Source: Spirodela intermedia (lineage: Eukaryota; Streptophyta; Magnoliopsida; Alismatales; Araceae). From it: a stretch of DNA of 64,000 bases. The position numbers were made by a program, and so were the translations under genes. Every line of letters begins with the position of its first letter. The first letter of the stretch is position 1. Shown piece after piece: positions 22,789 through 35,476 of the stretch. Below the pieces are notes generated by a model. That model worked only from the letters and a program-made list of their open reading frames with translations. It searched no databases and was not told the DNA's origin. The DNA is taken from contig LR746264.1 in assembly GCA_902729315.2 (NCBI GenBank), forward strand, positions 11,381,878 through 11,445,877, given 5' to 3'.

Positions 22789-23111
22789 CAGCTAAGCATC
22801 AAATAAAATTGATATAGAAGAAAATGGTAAGCGAGGCAAATACAATTCTATTGAACTAAAAATAATGAAATTTCACCCGTCAATAGAAAGATATTACCTT
22901 TGGAGTGAACTTTCGGAAGTTTACCTTAGCGATGAGAAATTGCGAAACAAAGGCTTTAATCCACCGTTTTCGATGCGTAATAGCTCGAAACCGATAGTTG
23001 TTGGCCTTCGAATCGAATGGAAAAAGTTTCAGCGTGATCGAGGTCACATAAAGGAGATCTCACCATTTGCACTGATCATGAGGAGAGAGCTCTCATGAGG
23101 AGAGAAAAAAG

Positions 23112-23172
23112 TTTAGGGTTTAGGGTTTAGGGTTTAGGGTTTAGGATTTAAGGTTTAGGGTTTAGGGTTTTT
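23112..23172 (+). repeat. Interstitial telomeric array, 8 units
   Basis: Eight units: four TTTAGGG, then TTTAGGA and TTTAAGG, then two TTTAGGG, followed by T run. It links the 5' end of A2 with the A-tail of B1. The same two variant units occur at the matching place in the right arm. Confidence 0.95.
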
Positions 23173-23429
23173 CAATAAATGAAAATTCGATTATATTGAT
23201 GTTGAGATAATGTTTATCCTTAGGCTTCATACATAAGATCTAGGGAAGACAAGAGATAGCTCAATTTGAAAAGTGGTAAGTGAAAGATGAAGTGGTAGAT
23301 GCGGTCGTGGTTGATCATCTCGGTTGAAATTGTTGCGAAATCCTCGATTCACGGTGAGAGGATAAATGTGTGGTTGTGGTGCTACGTGCGCCAAGTCGTG
23401 TGCTGGCTGGGGGTTAAAGCGATCCGCCA

Positions 23430-26400
23430 CTATCGAGCGGTCTTTGTGTTCGCCATATACGAAGTGATGGCATAGCGATCTGCTCCAAGCGATGTCGACC
23501 TCGAGCTTGGTGGCATCTCTTGCCAAGAAGAGAATACAAAGCACAAACAAGTGTATAACACATGTGTAGCAAGTGCGTCTGTTATGCAGTTCCTTTCTCG
23601 TAGCGGTGTGTAATGGCGGTGATCTTTGCTCTACAACACATGATGTCGATCCAAGTACTCGAAGCCGCCAATGTGAACAAGAACCTGCACATAGCATCTG
23701 AACAAGCACTCGTGAGTCGATTCTACGGCGATATCATGGAGATTGTGTTCCTCGCAGAGGAGCAAACCGTCACATATCACCATAACCTCTGCTGTAGTGT
23801 TAGTTTGAATGTTATAAAAATAAGAAAAGGCAAAGATAATACTCCCGTATGATCACGTAAGATGCCTCCTCCTCCTACAAGTCCGAGGTTCCCTCGGGCT
23901 GCTCCATCGACGTTCAACTTTAGGTGTCCAACTAGCGGCAATCTCCATCGAGGCGACACGAGTGGAGATTTCTATATGCGTAGGCATGGCTTGGACTCCT
24001 CAGGTCCTAAGGGCCTCCGATTGAGGCTGAACATGTCGCTGCGACACCAAAGGATGGGTACTTCTCAACCATTGTGTGGCGTGTCTCATGATCTCAGTGC
24101 GCGTATCTATTGACCCGCAAAATAAGAGATTTTGTCCCTTCCATATCTCCCATAACATATATGCTAAGGAAATACGTAGGTAGGGGCTGCCCTAGAGCTT
24201 TGTGGCGAATCAAAGACTTTCTGAAAATCTCTAGGGGTGTAAGAGATGGAGAAATATGAAATGCTGGGGACCAATTCAATAAGAGTTGGTTCCAACATTC
24301 GTAACAATAACACTATGAAAAAATAAGTGGCCCATAATTTCATTACTCGGAGTGATGGGACAACAATGACACTTAGAGCAGATGTTATGTCTGTGATGGA
24401 CATACGATCATTTGTAGGAAGTCAGCGGTGTATCAATTTTCACATAAAAAAGAGACTAGAGTGCGATAGCGAGGTGCCAAATGAGATCTCCTCAAAACTG
24501 TTTTTGGGCGATTTCTAAAGTAATTCTAAGAAGAACTACAAGAAAAACGTCCATCTAAGGTAAGAGTCAGATCAGATGATCATCACTAGGGCCCAACTCT
24601 ATTACTTGAGATCTCTAGTAATAAATCTAATGAGAGTTCGTGGCTCTCAAGGAATACATTAGTATCTCCATCAAGAAGCTGAGCCATTGTAAGAGCGAGG
24701 CCAAGATGGCATAAAAGAGGTAGAGGAGGCCAAGGGAGTATTTGCATGCCAAGTGTTATACCAAGCAGATAGTGCCTCGTCCCACTCGCCATCGAATTAA
24801 AGGCCTCATCTACAACCAATGTCTTTGTCAATCTGCCCATTGCTTTCCTCCTTTTTAGTGGTAAGTTGGCTAGCCCAATTCCGTATTTGGCGATACAAAG
24901 GTCCTAAGGGTGATCTCGTCGTCCTCATCTACCATACGAGTTTCTTCGAAGCATATCGAGGATGTCCTCGAGGCGTCTAATCCCTAGGCCACCCTCGTCC
25001 ATCGGTCGACATGCTTTTTCCTAAGAAACTTCGGCGTTGAGGATGAGGCTCGTCGAGTTGACCATCGGAGGAAGGAGGTACAAATCCGCCTCAGATCGTA
25101 AGATAGTGTCCGGTACCCCATGTACCACAAGTAAGTGCAAGGGCATACTCATGAGGACATGGCGTATCAATTGGATCGTCCTTTGAAGATAGAAGCTGAA
25201 GCTTCCACTGTCAAGTTTCTTCCTCAACTTACAAAAGGGAATCAAAGTAATGAACCCTAGTGCATCCGAAGAAGATGGGGCATCCAAGGTAATCAAAGGG
25301 TAGATGACCATGCGAGAACCTGTTAGGTTTTGTATGCGTCGTATGATACTAATGGTGGCAGAAGATGTAACCATAAAGCTACTCTTGAGGCATTGACAAG
25401 TTGACATGGCCCTTCGTAGCTCGAGATGATAGTCATGAGTCCCTTGATGAATGCTTCACACCCATTAAGGAAAAGTATCGCATCATCAGCAAACAAAGAA
25501 TGCGATATGATCAGGCAACCCCTCTTGAATGATATGGTTGGATAAGCCCGTGTCACGCTCGGGAGAGGTTCGACTAAGGACTTCTTCAACCAATATGAAG
25601 AGAGTGGGTGATAGGGATCACCTGCCATAACCCTCTCGTGGCTGTGAAGAGAGGTATAGAAGTGCTGTTCACCAATAGGGAGAAATGGTTCTCCCTAATG
25701 CATGCATTGACCAGGTCAATAAACTTCGTCGATGAATCCAAAGCGTCGAAGCACTTGCCGGGAAATTCCACTCGATCCTATCAAAAGCCTTTTCCATGTC
25801 TAATTTGATGATGACATTAGAACCACGGATGTCTGGTCAAGGATTGTGCTAGTTTATGAACTAACATGATGTTATCATGAATGTGCGTCCCTTAACAAAT
25901 CCGCCTTCTCGGAGATATGAGCCTATCAAGAAAAATACTCGATCGTGCTGTAATGATCTTGGATACAACTTTATAACACACATTACAAAGACTGATGGGC
26001 TGAAAATCTCTGAAAGAAGTTGGGTTGACCACCTTTGGTATGAGTGCAATAAAGGTGGCCTTCCAACTTCGTGGGAAGACTTTGTGGCGAAGAATTCTTT
26101 GATGGCATGAACTAAATCAGTTCGGCGATGTCCCAACATATTGAATAGAAATCCTTTGGAAAACCATCAGGCCTAGGTGCTCGGTTTCTACTCATTGAGA
26201 AGATCACATCATAATAGAATCGATGAGAGTATATCCTCGAGAGATCTCAATCGGCTGGGAAGAAAGAAGTGCGAAAGTATGTAATTCCTGCCTCTTGCAT
26301 ACGAGATGTGTCTGATCATACATCTCTAGAAGAGATGTATAATCGAGCGAGATCGGTGTCGATCGAGGCATGAAAAGCGTGTGTTCCTATCACCCTCGTA

Positions 26401-27430
26401 GCCACTAGATGCGTGATTTTTGGAGATAATATATCTCCTATCATCGTGCAGCCTCTTCTAGTTGCTCACTCACTCGAACTCGTCTCGCCCAAGTGTGCGT
26501 CAGTCCATTGAGCCCAATTGTCTCGACCCCAGCTAGCTCCTTCTTCAACTCTTCTACCTAGGTGTGGATATTCCCGTATACATGCCGGTTCCACCATTTA
26601 AGGTGAAGTTTGAGATTCCTTAATTTGTAACGAGGTTCTCCATATGAGAGTTTGAGATATCTCCATGCCAATGACTCCGCGAAGCTTTGGAAGCCTTCAT
26701 GTCGAGTCCACATATTTTGAAACCTAAAAGGAGGTCTAGGGTACTAGCTCTCAAGTCGGGGAGAATAAGAATCGTGTGATTTGACCTATAGCGAGGTAGG
26801 AGTGTGACTAATATGGGACATTGCACTATTGCAATGTTATTAGTGAAGCAACGTCGATCGCTCATATATCCTTGCCTCCTTGTCTCTCGTTGCACCACGT
26901 CCAGACCTTGCCAAAAGTAGGAGGTTCAATGAGGGCCGCGAAAAATAAAATCATTGAGCGTCTCCATGTGGCGGGCCGAGGACCTGTCCCCCTTGGCGTT
27001 CGTGATTCTACATACAGTTGAAATCTCCGACTACGAACCAAGGAGAATCAACTAGTATAGGATAATCCATATATTGTACTAGGTCTTCCTAAAGAGTCTC
27101 ACGATCTTGGTGTCTATGTGAAGCATAAGCGTGAGAATATAAGCTCTTGACCAGAGCCTAGTACCCTCATCGTAACATGTTGTGGCCCCTCAACTAATAG
27201 TTGTAGAGAATATGATCTCTTCGAACAACCAGATGTGGTTAGTAGGGTTAGAATGAAAGTGATCTATACCTATGCGTCTAAGTAATGGGTGAATGTGATC
27301 TGATGGTATCATAGGTTCAATAAGCTCGACAAGGCCTAGTCGGTGCTTATTGATGAGTTTAATAATGTGGGACTGTGTTTGAGGTTGCCCAACCCTCGGC
27401 AGTTCCAAATAAGGCTAGGTCTCGTGACAT
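23430..27430 (-). pseudogene. LINE-B ORF2 (copy B1)
   Basis: Endonuclease entry WNCRGLGN near 27,390-27,415 and LVELIEP near 27,325. RT FVKGR..IHDNIMLVHKLAQS near 25,830-25,890, KLDMEKAFDRIEW near 25,770-25,800, FADDAILF near 25,470-25,495. Zn region (CHCCPI, FFHSV-type) near 24,300-24,380. RNase H starts LNVDGAARGN near 23,920. The frame ends near 23,430. Frameshifts are numerous. No clear in-frame ATG before WNCRG, so the start is approximate. Confidence 0.82.
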
Positions 27431-27439
27431 ATGGAGGCG

Positions 27440-30000
27440 TCGTCGTGAAGTCTTATCTACCATCTCATGCGGTATCCTCTCGAAGGTCAATGCGTCAATG
27501 GGGAGATCAATGAGGACTCAGATCCAAAGTCCTCAGCACTTTCGATGTAGAGCCTGCTAGTGTCCTCCATTGAAGAGGAAAGAGATTACTCGGCGATTCA
27601 TCGAGCATTCTCCCCTGCTAGGGCTCTCACGTTCCCTCGAGCTCTCTAAGGGTGTGCTCAATGGTGGATCTAGAGGTTGGGGTGGCAGGGAGGAAGAAAG
27701 AGAAGAAGGAGGATCGGATAGGGATGTACCTAGTGGGCTTCTATCGAAGACCCGATCAGGTGATGGAGGGTGGGAGGGTGGGTGAGGTGTGGTGTGGGAG
27801 GGAAGACCTAGGTGATGGGGAGCTAATAGGTAATGAAAGATGTGTGAGTGTAGAAGGTCTAGCGGATGGAGGGAGCTAGTTGGTGATAGAGAGGTAGTAA
27901 GAGCTAAAGGCCTGATGGATGGAGAGGAGCGGGTTAAAGGTGAAGTAGTAGTAGGCCCCCTATTTGGGGAGTGTCGTCGAACTTCGTGGGCTGATATTGT
28001 TCCCTATGATGGGAACATTGTCCGCCTCCTCGATCAAGGTACTTAGAGCCTAAAAACATTCGATGTCTTGGTGTCTTCCCTTACATTTGGTATGGGGAGT
28101 TGGGCCTACTACCATCTTCCTTCCCTTTGGTAGGATGTGGATGCTCGGGAGATAAGATGTGATACCGATGTAGGTGGGGTTGTTCTCCCAAGACCGGCTG
28201 GAGGGACACTAGTCCGGACCAGCGTGGTGAGAGGGAGCACTTGAGAGCTGTATGGGAGGCGGCTAGGTGTAGTCTTCCTTACCTCAATGATATAATCATC
28301 ATATGACATAGGTGATAAATAAATCGCATGATAGACTCTAAAGATGACGAGGTGGTCTTATGTCGACAAGTGTGGATAGTGTGTCCAAACATTGTGCAAT
28401 GGGTACAAAAATGAGGTAGTCTCTCATATATAAGCTGTTTGATAGATCATCTCATCCCCATTCGCACAATGATCATGCACTGGAGGGGCCAAGAGGTCTA
28501 TCTCTACACATACTGCATAACCTAGGCGGTTAAACATTTTAACACACGGATCTAGGCGTATAAATGTACCGGCGGCATTAGCCAAAGACTCAAGTGCCTT
28601 AGGCGTGAATAAATGTGCTGGTAGACTAGGAAAACCTATCCAAACTGGGATGGAGTGTGGTTGTTTTCCTCGGGAAAGACCGTCTGTCTATGGGGTCCAT
28701 CTATATGTATGCATAATGGTATCCTAAATCTCCTATGTGGTCCTACTCCAAGCTTTCCGATAGTCAGCCTTAAGCTCAAAGCGGATAAAGGCGCTCACGA
28801 TAATCATGGGCACCGATGACTATCTTACCTTGAAAATGTCTTGGGGCCAAATAGATCCTATAAATATCATCTAGGTGGGGACGTTTAGTAGAAGCGCCTT
28901 ATCAATGAAAATTGGAAGGCCTCTACTAGTTGGGAGACTTCCTTCAAAGAAAATGAGACTGTTCTCATTCCCCTTCATCAGTGTAACCCGTGGCGGTATT
29001 CCATCAGCATAAGTAGGGTGTAACTTCGGCGTCTCAGTGTATTTTCCACTGTAGGAGTGGGCTGTTGTCCTACTAGTCGTTGGGCCCAAGACTTGGCTTG
29101 GGCCTGGGTGGGCTGGGTTAGCTTGGCGTGGGCTTGAGCAGCTCTGGTTTCAGTGGTTTGGGCCAATAGGTCTGGGGCCTGGGTGGGCTGTGCTTGGGTG
29201 TGCTGGGCCAGCTCGGTCTGGGCCTGATCGGCCTGGACCTGAGCGGTCCGGGCCTGAGCGGCCTGGGCCGTTGGGTCCTGGGTCGGTGGGGCTTGGGCCG
29301 GTGAGGCCTGGGCCGGTTTAGTCTGGGCCGGTGGCTGGATCCTAGAAGCTTTGGCCTTCAGACCCTTGGGCTGCGCGGTCTTGTCCGGCACGACCGTGCT
29401 CCGCGCAACCTCGGCCGGCTGGGCCTGAGACTGAGCCGCCACGGCCAGCATGGCTTCGGCTACTGCGGCCTGCTCCGGCTCAGCCCTGATCTGGGCCAGG
29501 ACGCCATGAGCCGGCGCGGTCTGGCCTCCGGTTGTCTGGGTTGCTGCGCCCGCCCTTTCTGACGCAGATGACGTCATGGGCGTCGAACACGAGAGAACGG
29601 CGCCCGCAAAAGTTGCGGCACCGAATCCATTCCGTTGATTTCAATTTCAATGGACGGATTTAAGCTCCCGTTGGTGCCCTCCGTGTTAGCTCTCGCTGAT
29701 GCAAGCACGGACACCGTAACCGAGGAACGGCGTCAGCCGCTTGCGGCACCTTTTCCTCTAGTGAATCTAGTCCGGTGATCTGTAGATCAACAGTTGAAAT
29801 AGCAGCGCCGGCTGGCATCGACGCGATCTCTGGGACCGGGGATCTCCAGCCGACGGAAAATCCTGACTGTCCGTCATTCGACCGTTCAGGCGATCGACGG
29901 TTCTGATTTTCGGACCATTGCCAGGCCCAAAGCATGCTTCTTCCCTCAGTTTCTCATCGGCCGAACATTGGTCCGCCGATGAAAACGATGATTTACTCAT
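27440..30000 (-). pseudogene. LINE-B ORF1 (copy B1)
   Basis: ATG at 30,000 (MSKSSFSS). N-terminal region to about 29,580. A strikingly Ala/Gln/Pro/Thr-rich segment lies at 29,100-29,577 (repeats of AQ-A/P). The DUF4283-like core (GNENSLIFFEGSLPTSRGLP) is at about 28,700-28,990, and a CCHC knuckle near 28,365-28,410 (FCTHCTMFGH-type). The C-terminus is Ser/Pro-rich. Several frame breaks. Confidence 0.8.
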
Positions 30001-30350
30001 CAACGAAGCATCAAAATAAAATGATCAAGAAGGAAAAGCTGTAAATCAAGAAAATACGATTCTACTGATATAAGGATATAATATTTCAGCCAAGTAAATC
30101 AGTAGATATTACCCCGAGAATATAACGTTCTGAAAAATACCTCTCGAGGGAGAAATCGCGAGACCGAGAGCATCAGTCAACCATTTTCCACGTGTGACGG
30201 CTCGACGATGATGCTTTCCGACCTTGCGAATCGAATGAAACAAGTTTCAGCGGGATCTGAGGTCAGATGGGAGAGATCTCGCTGTTTGAATGTGACGTTG
30301 ATGAGAGAAGCTCTCGCGAGGAGAGAGAAAAAGTTGAGCAAATGTGACTG

Positions 30351-30368
30351 GTTTAGGGTTTTTTTTTC
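30351..30368 (+). repeat. Short telomeric remnant plus T tract
   Basis: One to two TTTAGGG units and nine T between the LINE-B 5' end and the 5S-derived element. Confidence 0.8.
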
Positions 30369-30941
30369 GATAATTGTCTTGGGCTGAACTTCTCAAGAGG
30401 TCACCCATCCTGATACTTCACACGCCTAATCACTTTGGTGCCTCTCAGGCACATTCTTTGGAGATAGATGCCACTTGTGCCTCTCGACATCGTGGCAGGG
30501 TGACTCTCAGCACGTTCTTTGGAGCTAGGGGCATCTTGGCATGGTGAGATGAATGCCATATATATGCCTCTCGGCATAGTAAGATGAATACTACATATGA
30601 CTCTCGGCATAGTGAGATGAATACCACATATGCCTCTCGGCATGGTTGCAAGATGGCCTCTCAGCACATTCTTCAAAGCTGGAAGCATTTTGGCATGGTG
30701 AGATAGATGCCACATATACCTTTTGGCATAATGGCAAGGGTGCCTCTCGGCACATGCTTGATGCTCAAGACATCTTGACATGGTGACAGAGGGTTCATAA
30801 CACGTGCTGGGCAGCACAATCATACATCAGTGCCTTTCAGCACATGCAAAGCAAGCGCCTCTAGCGCATGCACACATAATCGGGGACTTCCTAGAGGTCA
30901 CCAATCTAGAGACTGCTCCCACCCGAGCACGCTCAACTTCA
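30369..30941 (-). mobile_element. 5S rRNA-derived element (left arm, 5' truncated)
   Basis: About 570 bp, minus strand. The 3' 5S-like module lies at about 30,376-30,475. The body has at least four repeats built on GAGAGGCATATGTG and CTCACTATGCC. The 5' 5S-like module is cut in box A (30,926-30,938), so the first half of 5S is missing and telomeric repeat begins there. Truncation at the 5' end straight into TTTAGGG fits incomplete reverse transcription. Confidence 0.78.
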
Positions 30942-31007
30942 GGTTTAGGGTTTAGGGTTTAGGGTTTAGGGTTTAGGGTTTAGGGTTTAGGGTTTAGGGT
31001 TTTTTTT
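30942..31007 (+). repeat. Interstitial telomeric array, 8 units
   Basis: Eight perfect TTTAGGG units and a T run. The matching right-arm array has 13 units, so this array differs in length between arms. Confidence 0.95.
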
Positions 31008-31756
31008 AAGAAGAAGAAATTTGATTGAGTGATAAAAGTTTGACCTCATTCGAGGTTACATAAGTGGGATCTCATTAGCACAAGGGCGAGGATGACATGA
31101 AGAATGAAAGACCTCTTTTGAAGAGGGATGTGATGATCTTGGAGATAGACTCCATGGCGTTCATCATATTTGAGGAAGGTGATTGATTTGCAGTGGGTTG
31201 AAAAAGCCTTTGAGTTCATGAAAGTTGGAAGATCTGCTCAACAGGAGTAGGGCGAGAGCTCCATGTTGTGCGCCATGCAATGTTCACGCAAGACAAGAGT
31301 TTGCTGCAGTAAGTGGTTCTAAGAGATAAATACATTGATATAAAGTGGTGAGAAAAGAGTGATTAGGGCAGTGAGGAGGATAGAACTATGCTGAAGCATG
31401 ACAATAAGCCCAAATATGAACTTGCCTTGCTAGTGTTGCAGCGCCTAATCCCTCGGCCAAGATCTTGTTAGTATCATCGGTTGCGTACTTCCTCTAAGTA
31501 GGTAAAGGACCTTTCACCCCACGAGGAATGACTTGGTCTCTGGTTCTAACTCTTTTCTTTTCTCTTATTCTCTCTCTCTTCTTTCTCTCTCCTTGAGGGC
31601 CTCTTCTTTTACCCTCCACTAATGCCCATTATTTGGTGTACATTAGGCTAGTGATTAAGGGAAGGGAAAAAGGTTGCCCTTTTTTTTTAGGGCCCTTTCC
31701 CTCACCCTCCACTAATTGTCTATGATGGGCTAGTGATTAGGGAAAAGTAGGCTGTC
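31008..31756 (-). mobile_element. Element C (left arm)
   Basis: About 750 bp on the minus strand with an A-tail into telomeric repeat. Noncoding. Contains a partial tandem duplication (CCCTCCACTAAT ... CTAGTGATTA at 31,612-31,670 and 31,707-31,745) and CT-rich tracts. Probably the 3' UTR end of a LINE. Its 5' end directly abuts the A-tail of A5 with no telomeric repeat in between. Confidence 0.6.
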
Positions 31757-34700
31757 TTTTTTTTTTTCCTAGAGAGAGAAAGGAGGGAGAAAGAAATAGA
31801 GAATCGAGAGAGAGAGAGAGAGAGAGGGTCAATCCTATGGATATAGATCTTTACCTTCTCATGGGTTCAAGCTGGCTGATGGTACTAATAAGATCTTGAG
31901 AGAGGTGCTAGGTTGCGATTCACAACTAGTTTGGCAGATCGATGTGCTATAGACCTATAGTTCAAAAGTGGGCGATGCCAACATATCTGATAGTTCTATG
32001 TCCTCACTACTTAAGCATGATAGATAGTAGATGTGATGTGATTATGAGGAGAGTAATGATTGGAAGTAATGTACAGTGGATTCTGATGTGCCTTGTTGTC
32101 CGTGTTGTCTTTGTATCTCCATTGTGGTCTTCAGCGCCAATAGTAACCACCCTGATCTCCTCCAAGCAATACGCCCATGGGTGGAGAGGTCGGTAGTGGA
32201 GTGCGGTGTATGCGTAAAGAGGGTATGCCGAGTCGCTCAAGTCTATGAGCACCTCGGGCTTCGAGGGCATGTCTGCCAAAAGAGAAGCGTCCTCCGGCGT
32301 GATCGACTCCATGCGCAGCAAGGGCGTCGGTATCGATTCCTTTCGGAATTGATGCGTAATAGTTGTGATCGTCCTCGACATGCATGATGTCTGCCGGATA
32401 TTCTTGAGCCTCCAATGAGGACAAGAGTGCGCGTAACATGTCCACTAACACTTTGGAATCAGATTCTAAGACAATGTTAGTAATATTTTGCTCCTCACAA
32501 AGAAACAAACCATCCCGTATTGCCATAGCCTCTGCCACAGTATTAATTTGCATATTATAAAAGTTGAAAAGGCAAAAGAATGCATCTGTACTATCGCGTA
32601 GATACGCCTCCTCGGATGATCACAGGTTGCCTTGAGATGCTCCGTCGGCGTTGAGTTTCCACTGTCCAGCCCTCGGTGGTGTCCATCTAACGGTCGGACA
32701 GTAGTCAGTCGTGTAGGTATGATATGGAGTCCCCAAAGCCCAAAAGCCTCACAAAGCGAGCGGCGTTCGTTTTATTGGCACTAAGGAATGAGTACTCGAA
32801 GCCATTGTGTTACGTGCCTCATAATCTACGTACGCATCACTTGGCCTGCATATCGAGATGAGTTACGTCCCTTCCATATTTCCCATAACATATATGCTAT
32901 GGAATACGGATGAAAGGACAAACCTTGACACTCGTCGGTGAGTCAAAGACTCTCCTAAAGACCTCTAGTGGTGGTCTCGTAGGTCTATCGAGAGCATTGG
33001 AAATAATTAAGCTAGAAGTTGGCGCCAACACTTTCAGCGATATCACTATGGAAAAATAAATGTTCCATACTTTCGTGCAGCGTGATGGAGCAACAATGAC
33101 ATTTCCTTTCCACCTCGATCGGTGACAATCACTTTCGATGCGTCGGTGGGTAGTCCTCGGTGCATGAACTTCCACAAGAAGAGCGAAACACGAGGTGTGA
33201 TGGCGGATGCCATATGAGATTTCCCAAAATGTCTTTGGGGGCGGTTTCTAAAGTGCTCCCAAGAGGAGCTACAAGAGAAACTGCCATCTATGGTAAGTGT
33301 CAGATGGGTTGGTCCTCGGTAAAACTCATCTCGTCATGGTGATGGCTGGTAACAAGTCCAACGGTAGTCCATGCCTCTCAATAAGTAGGCGAGTGTCTCC
33401 TTGGAGAAGCTGGGCTCTGTCAAGCGAGCCAAGAAGATGTGAAAGTAGTAAAACTGGCCAATGGTGTGTCCTCTAGCCAAGTGTCGTACCAGGCACTGAT
33501 CTCGCCTCGCCCCACTCGCCAGCGAATAAGAGGCACCATCTCCAACCAATGTCGCTGCCGGTCTGCCCATCGTTTGACTCCTTTGATGTCGGCTGTGAGC
33601 CCACTCGCCATATTTGGCTGACACAAAAGAGCCTAGCACCGATGGTGTGGTCTTCATCCTCCAAATGAGTTTCTTTTGAAGCATGTTAAGTACATCTTGA
33701 GAGCCTAATACCTAGGCCACCCTCATCCGTAGGTCGACATGCTTTCTCCCAAGAAACTTCGGCGTTGGCAACGAGGTCCCTCAAGTTGTCCATCCCAAAG
33801 GAAGGGCGTGCATATCCGTCTAATAGTGCAGTAAGGCGGTGTGCAGTACCTCATGGACTGCCAAAAGGTGTAATGGTATGCTCATGAGGACATGGCGTAT
33901 CAAGCTGGATCCGTCCTCCGGGGATAGAAGTTGTAACTTCCATCCTGCTAGTTTCTTCCTCAACTTGCCCACTAGGGCGTCAAAATAGTGTATGCGCCTA
34001 CGGCCGAGGAAGATAGGACATCCTAGATAGTCAAAAGGTAAGTGTCCACGAGAGAACCCTATTAGGCCCTAGATGCGTCGTATGGTCCCTATGGGGGTAG
34101 AAGGGCCTACTATGAAGCTACTCTTGAGGCATTTCACGAGTTGACCTGCAGCTTCGCTCATACCTCGAGATAATACTCATGAGCCCTCTAATGGATGTCT
34201 CACATCCATTGAGGAAAAATATCGCATCATCAGCAAAGAGAGTGTGAGATGATCGGGCAACCCCTCTTGAGTAGTATGGTCGGATAAGTCCTTGATTGAT
34301 CGCCGGGTGAGGATCGTGAGGACTTCTTCAACTAAGATGAAGAGGGTGGGTGATAGTGGATGCATACATGGTAGACCTCTCGTGGCCGTGAAGAATGGTG
34401 TGGAGCTACCGTTCACTAATAAAGAGAAATGATTCTCCTAACACATGCATCGACTAAGTCAATGAAGTCGTCGGTGAACCCAAAGCGTCTAAGAACCTTA
34501 ATGAGGAAACTCCACTCTATCCTATCAAAGGCCTTCTCCATGTCTAATTTGATGATGATGTTAGAGCCTCGACAATCATGGCCAAGGGACTGTGCTAGTT
34601 CATGTACTAGCATGATGTTATCGTGAATGTACCGTCCCTTGACAAATCCGCATTACGGAGATATAAGTCTATCAAGGAAACTACTCAATCTCGTGTAGCG

Positions 34701-35358
34701 ATCTTAGATACAATTTTATAACACCGTTACACAAACTAATAGGTGAAAGTCTCTAAATGAGGTTGGGGTAGTCACCTTGGTATAAGTGCAAGGAAGGTGG
34801 CCTTCCAACTTCGTGTAAAGACTTTCGACGAAAGATTTCCTTGATGGCCTGGATGAGATCGGTGCCAGCGATATCCCAACATGAAATGTAAAATCAGCTG
34901 GAAACCATCGGCCGGGTGCCGCGATGTCGCTCATAGAAAACTACTTCCTTGATCTCTTCTCCGTGGGTATGGCTGTTATGAGAGAGTTCTCACGGTGAGT
35001 GACCAATGATGGGATCGAAGTGAGCATATCATCAGAAATCTCAATCGGCTGAGAGGTTAAGAGAGTGCGAAAGTACTCAACCCCTCCTGCATGCGGAAAG
35101 GTCATGATCATATGTCTCTAAAGAGAGGTATAATCTGAGCGTGGCGATGGCGACGAGGCATGAAAAGCGAGTGTTTCTATCACCCTCTTGTAACCCTGGA
35201 TCGTGATTTCGGAGATAGAATAACTCCGTCGTCGCACAACCTCATCAAGCTGGTCACTCACTCTACTCCTCCTTTCCCAAGCGACATCGAATATCTAGCT
35301 TGCGTAGTCTTTCAACCGCTAACTCTTTTACAATGCATCAACTTGGGTATGGACATTG
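31757..35358 (-). mobile_element. LINE-A copy A5 (5' truncated)
   Basis: A-tail complement at 31,757-31,767, CT-rich 3' UTR (31,768-32,130), ORF2 from the stop at 32,131 up to about 35,358, where the copy breaks inside ORF2 (near codon 285) and telomeric repeat starts. It lacks ORF1, the 5' leader and the endonuclease domain. A dead-on-arrival 5'-truncated insertion in telomeric DNA. Confidence 0.88.
32131..35358 (-). pseudogene. LINE-A ORF2 C-terminal two thirds (copy A5)
   Basis: RT motif A KLDMEKAFDRIEW near 34,530-34,560, FADD near 34,220-34,240, thumb 33,680-34,060, Zn region near 33,060-33,120, RNase H about 32,680-32,350 (AMAIRDGLFLCEEQNITN, LESDSKVLVDML), C-terminal GGYYWR and stop at 32,131-32,133. 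This copy gives the cleanest view of the ORF2 end. Frameshifts separate the blocks. Confidence 0.85.
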
Positions 35359-35476
35359 GGTTAAGGGTTTAGGGTTTAGGGTTTAGGGTTTAGGGTTTAG
35401 GGTTTAGGGTTTAGGGTTTAGGGTTTAGGGTTTAGGGTTTAGGGTTTAGGGTTTAGGGTTTAGGGTTTAGGGTTTT
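35359..35476 (+). repeat. Telomeric array, 16 units (left of axis)
   Basis: TTAAGGG followed by fifteen TTTAGGG (35,361-35,472), all 7-mers, then TTTT before the antisense desaturase fragment. G-rich strand points toward the axis. Confidence 0.97.

Larger units (their letters stand above)
15921..23111 (-). mobile_element. LINE-A copy A2 (nearly full length)
   Basis: Minus-strand LINE-A with the 5' leader ending against telomeric repeats at 23,111/23,112. ORF1 lies at 20,022-22,788 and ORF2 from 20,018 down to 15,921. The 3' end is lost three bases before the ORF2 stop, so there is no 3' UTR or A-tail. It mirrors A3 (48,834-56,480). Confidence 0.88.
23173..30350 (-). mobile_element. LINE-B copy B1 (full length)
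   Basis: A second L1-type LINE family, about 7.2 kb, minus strand. The A-tail abuts telomeric repeats at 23,172 and the 5' end abuts telomeric repeats at 30,351, so both ends are in telomeric DNA. The 5' leader (30,001-30,350) begins with the CT-rich sequence shared with LINE-A. ORF1 and ORF2 are clearly related to LINE-A but well diverged. It is mirrored by B2. Confidence 0.9.

Noticed and set aside
28978-29577. Stand-alone Ala/Gln-rich structural protein gene
   Set aside because: It is in frame with, and at the place of, LINE-B ORF1, and is mirrored in B2 and B3.
35361-35472. CRISPR-like array
   Set aside because: Uninterrupted 7-bp telomeric tandem repeat without spacers, in a plant genome.
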